Assembly: GCA_002254975.1 (NCBI GenBank)
Contig: NJEB01000011.1
Location: forward strand, 1-8,736
Source of the DNA: Candidatus Hecatellales archaeon ex4484_218
GTDB taxonomy: Archaea > Thermoproteota > Bathyarchaeia > Hecatellales > Hecatellaceae
DNA length: 8,736 nt
Reading direction: 5' to 3'
Positions 6,241 to 8,736 of this stretch are shown in pieces (position 1 is the first letter of the stretch; each line of letters begins with the position of its first letter). The position numbers were made by a program, and so were the translations under genes. The notes below the pieces were generated by a model. The model did no database searches, had not been told where the DNA came from, and worked only from the letters and a program-made list of their open reading frames with translations.

Positions 6241-7818
6241 CTAGAAAATATCCTCATCTTGGATGTAACTTCTTCCAGTTTTAAGTGCAATTTTTGCTTT
6301 TTCAAGTTCACAACCCAAATAAGCTGCATGGTCTAAACGTGAAACCAAACCTTTTTCAAAAATTTTTATGTAAACATCCTTTGGATTTAAACCTTTAACA
6401 GCAAAATCCGGTTTATTCTCACCATAACGATAATGAAAAACCAACAGTTCACCCGTTTCTCTATCTACTTTAACTTTAAAATATCCCTTAGGGTCGTGTG
6501 TATATCCATTTTTTCCTTGTACCTTTAAAATTTTTGTTTTTCTTTCAACCTCACTTAGGCTTTCATCTTTTCTTCTTTTTTCTTTAAAAACCAGAAGATT
6601 TAACCCTAAATCTTTGGGTGATATACCCCGTTTTTTGGCTAAAGTAACCATCTTCAAGGCTGTTGAAATCTCTTTAATTGTTCCAACAGTTTTGTTACTT
6701 GCTTGAGTTGTAAAAATTATGTTTACACCAATTTCCCAAGCTAAAAGAGCCAAAAGAAAATTTATTCCAACAGAATCAGCATCAATAAGTTCTGTAACAT
6801 TTCCAGCTCCAAATAAAACTGGAATTTGAGGATTTCTTCTTCTAAACTCAACATAACCAAGTAAAGATTCAAGAAATGGTTGAACATTCAAAATTGGGTC
6901 TGCTATTAAATTTTTAAACCCTAACAGTTTAGCTTTTTTAATATTTTTTTCAAGCTGAAAAACTCTTTCTAAATAGTTTTCAGGGATTTTTCCATCCTCA
7001 TCAGCAGGAGTTACAACAACAGAAGTTTTCCTTATAGATGGAAATTTTGATGCTTCAACCATGTTTTCACCATCAATACTTAAAACTAAACTTGCACCAG
7101 CCTCAACAGCAACCCTAATTTCCTCAACATCATGAGAATCTATACTTACAGGTTTGTTTACAGCTTTCAAAACAGTTTTAACGACTCTCTTAGCATCTTT
7201 AGGATTTCCACCCCCAACCATCATTCCAACATCCACAATATCAGCACCACAATCCACATAATATCTAGCTAAACTTTGAATTTCCTCATCAGAAAGCATA
7301 GGTGAATTTACAATTTCAGCCATAAGTAAAGGTGGAAAACCCCAATTTGTCCAAACTTTTCTATCACCTGAACCTATAACCAAACCAAAACCGGATTTTT
7401 CAAGTTTTAAAGCCTCCATTCGAAGCTGATTAAGTTCTTCTAAAATTTTTTCTTTAAGCAAATCTTGCATAAGTTCACATGCAGGTTTTTGAGTTGACAA
7501 AGAAATTTTATCTAAATTGTCTAAAATTGTTGGTAGGTCGGCGGCATGTTTAGGTCCTTTAAAAGTTGGAACACCAACAATCTTTGAAACTTCCCCAGTA
7601 TCTCCAACAATCAATCCTGGAAGTAAAATTAAACCAAATTTTTTAAGGTCAACCATTTCAACAATTTTTTTGGCTGCATATTTAGGTGTTATAAAAGCTG
7701 CAACCTGAATGGGTAAACTTAAAACTTCAACTTTAACTTTACTTTGTTTAACATACTTTTCAACAAGTGGTTTAGCTAAAATACCAGTTACAATTAAAAC
7801 ATTTTTTTTAAAAACCAT
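6241..7818 (-). CDS. Dihydropteroate synthase-like protein (MJ0107 type)
   Basis: A 525-residue protein in three parts. Residues 1 to about 110 are a Rossmann-like N-terminal domain (KKNVLIVTGILAKPLVEKY, then LLPGLIVGDTG), resembling the DUF6513 region of archaeal DHPS-like proteins. Residues about 145-405 are a pterin-binding TIM barrel: CGADIVDVGMMVGGGNP near 190, KPVSIDSHDVEEIRVAVEAG near 222, then NLIADPILN, GAGNVTELIDADSVG and TTQASNKTVG. The C-terminal ~100 residues, with YFKVKVDRETGELLVFHY, look like the DUF4346 domain. The family is related to dihydropteroate synthase and corrinoid/pterin methyltransferase barrels, but its reaction is not established to my knowledge. I prefer ATG 7818 over the in-frame TTG at 7830 because GGATGAT lies just before the ATG, and the TTG has only an abutting AGG. 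It follows the radical SAM gene by 20 bp and precedes mptA-mptD. Confidence 0.9.
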   Translation of the reverse strand: MVFKKNVLIVTGILAKPLVEKYVKQSKVKVEVLSLPIQVAAFITPKYAAKKIVEMVDLKKFGLILLPGLIVGDTGEVSKIVGVPTFKGPKHAADLPTILDNLDKISLSTQKPACELMQDLLKEKILEELNQLRMEALKLEKSGFGLVIGSGDRKVWTNWGFPPLLMAEIVNSPMLSDEEIQSLARYYVDCGADIVDVGMMVGGGNPKDAKRVVKTVLKAVNKPVSIDSHDVEEIRVAVEAGASLVLSIDGENMVEASKFPSIRKTSVVVTPADEDGKIPENYLERVFQLEKNIKKAKLLGFKNLIADPILNVQPFLESLLGYVEFRRRNPQIPVLFGAGNVTELIDADSVGINFLLALLAWEIGVNIIFTTQASNKTVGTIKEISTALKMVTLAKKRGISPKDLGLNLLVFKEKRRKDESLSEVERKTKILKVQGKNGYTHDPKGYFKVKVDRETGELLVFHYRYGENKPDFAVKGLNPKDVYIKIFEKGLVSRLDHAAYLGCELEKAKIALKTGRSYIQDEDIF

Positions 7819-7838
7819 AAAATCATCCAACCTAAAAA

Positions 7839-8714
7839 TTATAGTCTTCTAATTTTTTGAACAAAAACTTCTGGGTTAAGCAAAGCTGAATCTATAGTTG
7901 TTATAAGTAGTTCTTTATCTGAGGGTAAATTTCCATGAATTAGTCCTGGAATCAAATAGTGGGATGCATGGTTTATAATAAAACATTGAATGTTGATGTT
8001 TTCTATGAGTTTTTTTGTTTCAAGAAGGATTTCATACCAAGATGCTTCCTTAAATTTTCCTTCTAAAACAAGTTTATGAAGAGGAGCTTTTGGATGAATA
8101 ATCAAAGAATGAAGTCTAACTTCATCAGGCTTCATCTGGTTAATGGTTTTTGCTGTTAACTCAGCATTTTTTTCCCATTTCTCAGCACCAGCCAAACCTT
8201 GAATAACCGTAACTGAAAGTTTGATATTAGCATCTTTAACAATTTCAGCAGCTTCAATCATATCTTTTGAGGTTACACCCTTCTCCATTAACCTTAAAAC
8301 TTCATCATCTCCAGATTCAAGTCCCATGTAAATCTTATTTAACCCAGCTTCACTCAACATTTTTAGGTCTTTTCTCCTTCCCTTGATAAACTTAGCACCA
8401 CCATAACAACTAACCCTTTCAAGTTTAGGAAAACATTTATACAAAAAATCCAAAATTTTTAGTAGTTTTTCAACTTTTAAAGCTATCGTGTTAGCTTCAG
8501 CTAAAAAAACTCTTTTAACTTTATCCCCATAATAATTTTTGGCTAAAATAATATCCTCCAAAACATCATTTAAGGGTCTTGGAAAATATTTTTCATCCTT
8601 ATGGGTTCCACAAAAAACACAACGATTCCATGGACAACCAATTGTTGGCATAAGAATTAAACTGTAAGCCTCCGGTGGGGGTCTATAAAAGATAGGTTTT
8701 AAAGTAATAGCCAT
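7839..8714 (-). CDS. Radical SAM protein (Elp3/MiaB/COG1032-like), N terminus uncertain
   Basis: At least 291 residues. FYRPPPEAYSLIL precedes the 4Fe-4S cluster motif GCPWNRCVFC (Cys27, Cys32, Cys35; CX4CX2C spacing, usual in this YRPP-type family as I recall it). MGLESGDDEVL and GVTSKDMIEA follow, then KLSVTVIQGLAG, the barrel strands that bind S-adenosylmethionine. Near the C terminus are IINHASHYLIPG and GNLPSDKELLI, again family-typical. Such proteins generate a 5'-deoxyadenosyl radical; the substrate of this group is unknown. ATG 8714 is the first Met seen, but the frame stays open to the window edge (IYPPEYG upstream) and no ribosome-binding site precedes this ATG, so the true start may lie beyond 8736. 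Its stop is 20 bp before the DHPS-like start, so the two are likely co-transcribed. Confidence 0.88.
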   Translation of the reverse strand: MAITLKPIFYRPPPEAYSLILMPTIGCPWNRCVFCGTHKDEKYFPRPLNDVLEDIILAKNYYGDKVKRVFLAEANTIALKVEKLLKILDFLYKCFPKLERVSCYGGAKFIKGRRKDLKMLSEAGLNKIYMGLESGDDEVLRLMEKGVTSKDMIEAAEIVKDANIKLSVTVIQGLAGAEKWEKNAELTAKTINQMKPDEVRLHSLIIHPKAPLHKLVLEGKFKEASWYEILLETKKLIENINIQCFIINHASHYLIPGLIHGNLPSDKELLITTIDSALLNPEVFVQKIRRL

Positions 8715-8736
8715 TCCATATTCTGGAGGATAAATT

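Noticed and set aside
7517..7708. 63-codon open frame on the plus strand
   Set aside because: Antisense to the N-terminal domain of the DHPS-like gene, with no ribosome-binding site or recognisable domain.
7819..7830. TTG start for the DHPS-like gene
   Set aside because: It has only an abutting AGG upstream, whereas ATG 7818 has GGATGAT at suitable distance and gives a normal first strand.

Overview
This 8.7-kb window comes from an AT-rich archaeal genome, roughly one third G+C by eye. The archaeal signs are an archaeal-type histidyl-tRNA synthetase, the archaeal pterin enzymes MptA and MptD, a dihydropteroate-synthase-like protein of the MJ0107 type, a DUF2116 zinc-ribbon membrane protein, and an exported Ig-like protein with a C-terminal CFI-box and membrane anchor. 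This set fits a non-methanogenic member of the Thermoproteota/TACK group such as Bathyarchaeia, but that placement is inference. Genes are tightly packed. Start codons are ATG or TTG, and GGT/GGTG Shine-Dalgarno-like words precede several starts. No gene-free stretch exceeds 115 bp, and I see no RNA gene, CRISPR array or mobile element.

Left part (1-2206): hisS runs leftward off the window edge. Divergent from it is a 65-residue zinc-ribbon membrane protein (928-1125). The 3' end of that gene overlaps a leftward gene (1088-2206) that joins a glycerophosphodiester phosphodiesterase domain to a nucleoside-2-deoxyribosyltransferase-like domain in one chain. This fusion is the most unusual protein here.

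Middle (2273-4799): a carbon-nitrogen (nitrilase-superfamily) hydrolase is followed after 19 bp by a secreted or membrane-anchored protein of 544 residues, probably as one rightward transcription unit.

Right part (4796-8736): a leftward block holds, in transcription order, a radical SAM protein, a dihydropteroate synthase-like protein, mptA (GTP cyclohydrolase IV) and mptD (archaeal dihydroneopterin aldolase). MptA opens the GTP ring to give a dihydroneopterin cyclic phosphate, and MptD cleaves the derived dihydroneopterin to 6-hydroxymethyl-dihydropterin. A DHPS-like protein is the sort of enzyme that would join or bind that pterin. The block is therefore part of a tetrahydromethanopterin- or tetrahydrofolate-type cofactor pathway, with the radical SAM protein as an uncharacterised neighbour.
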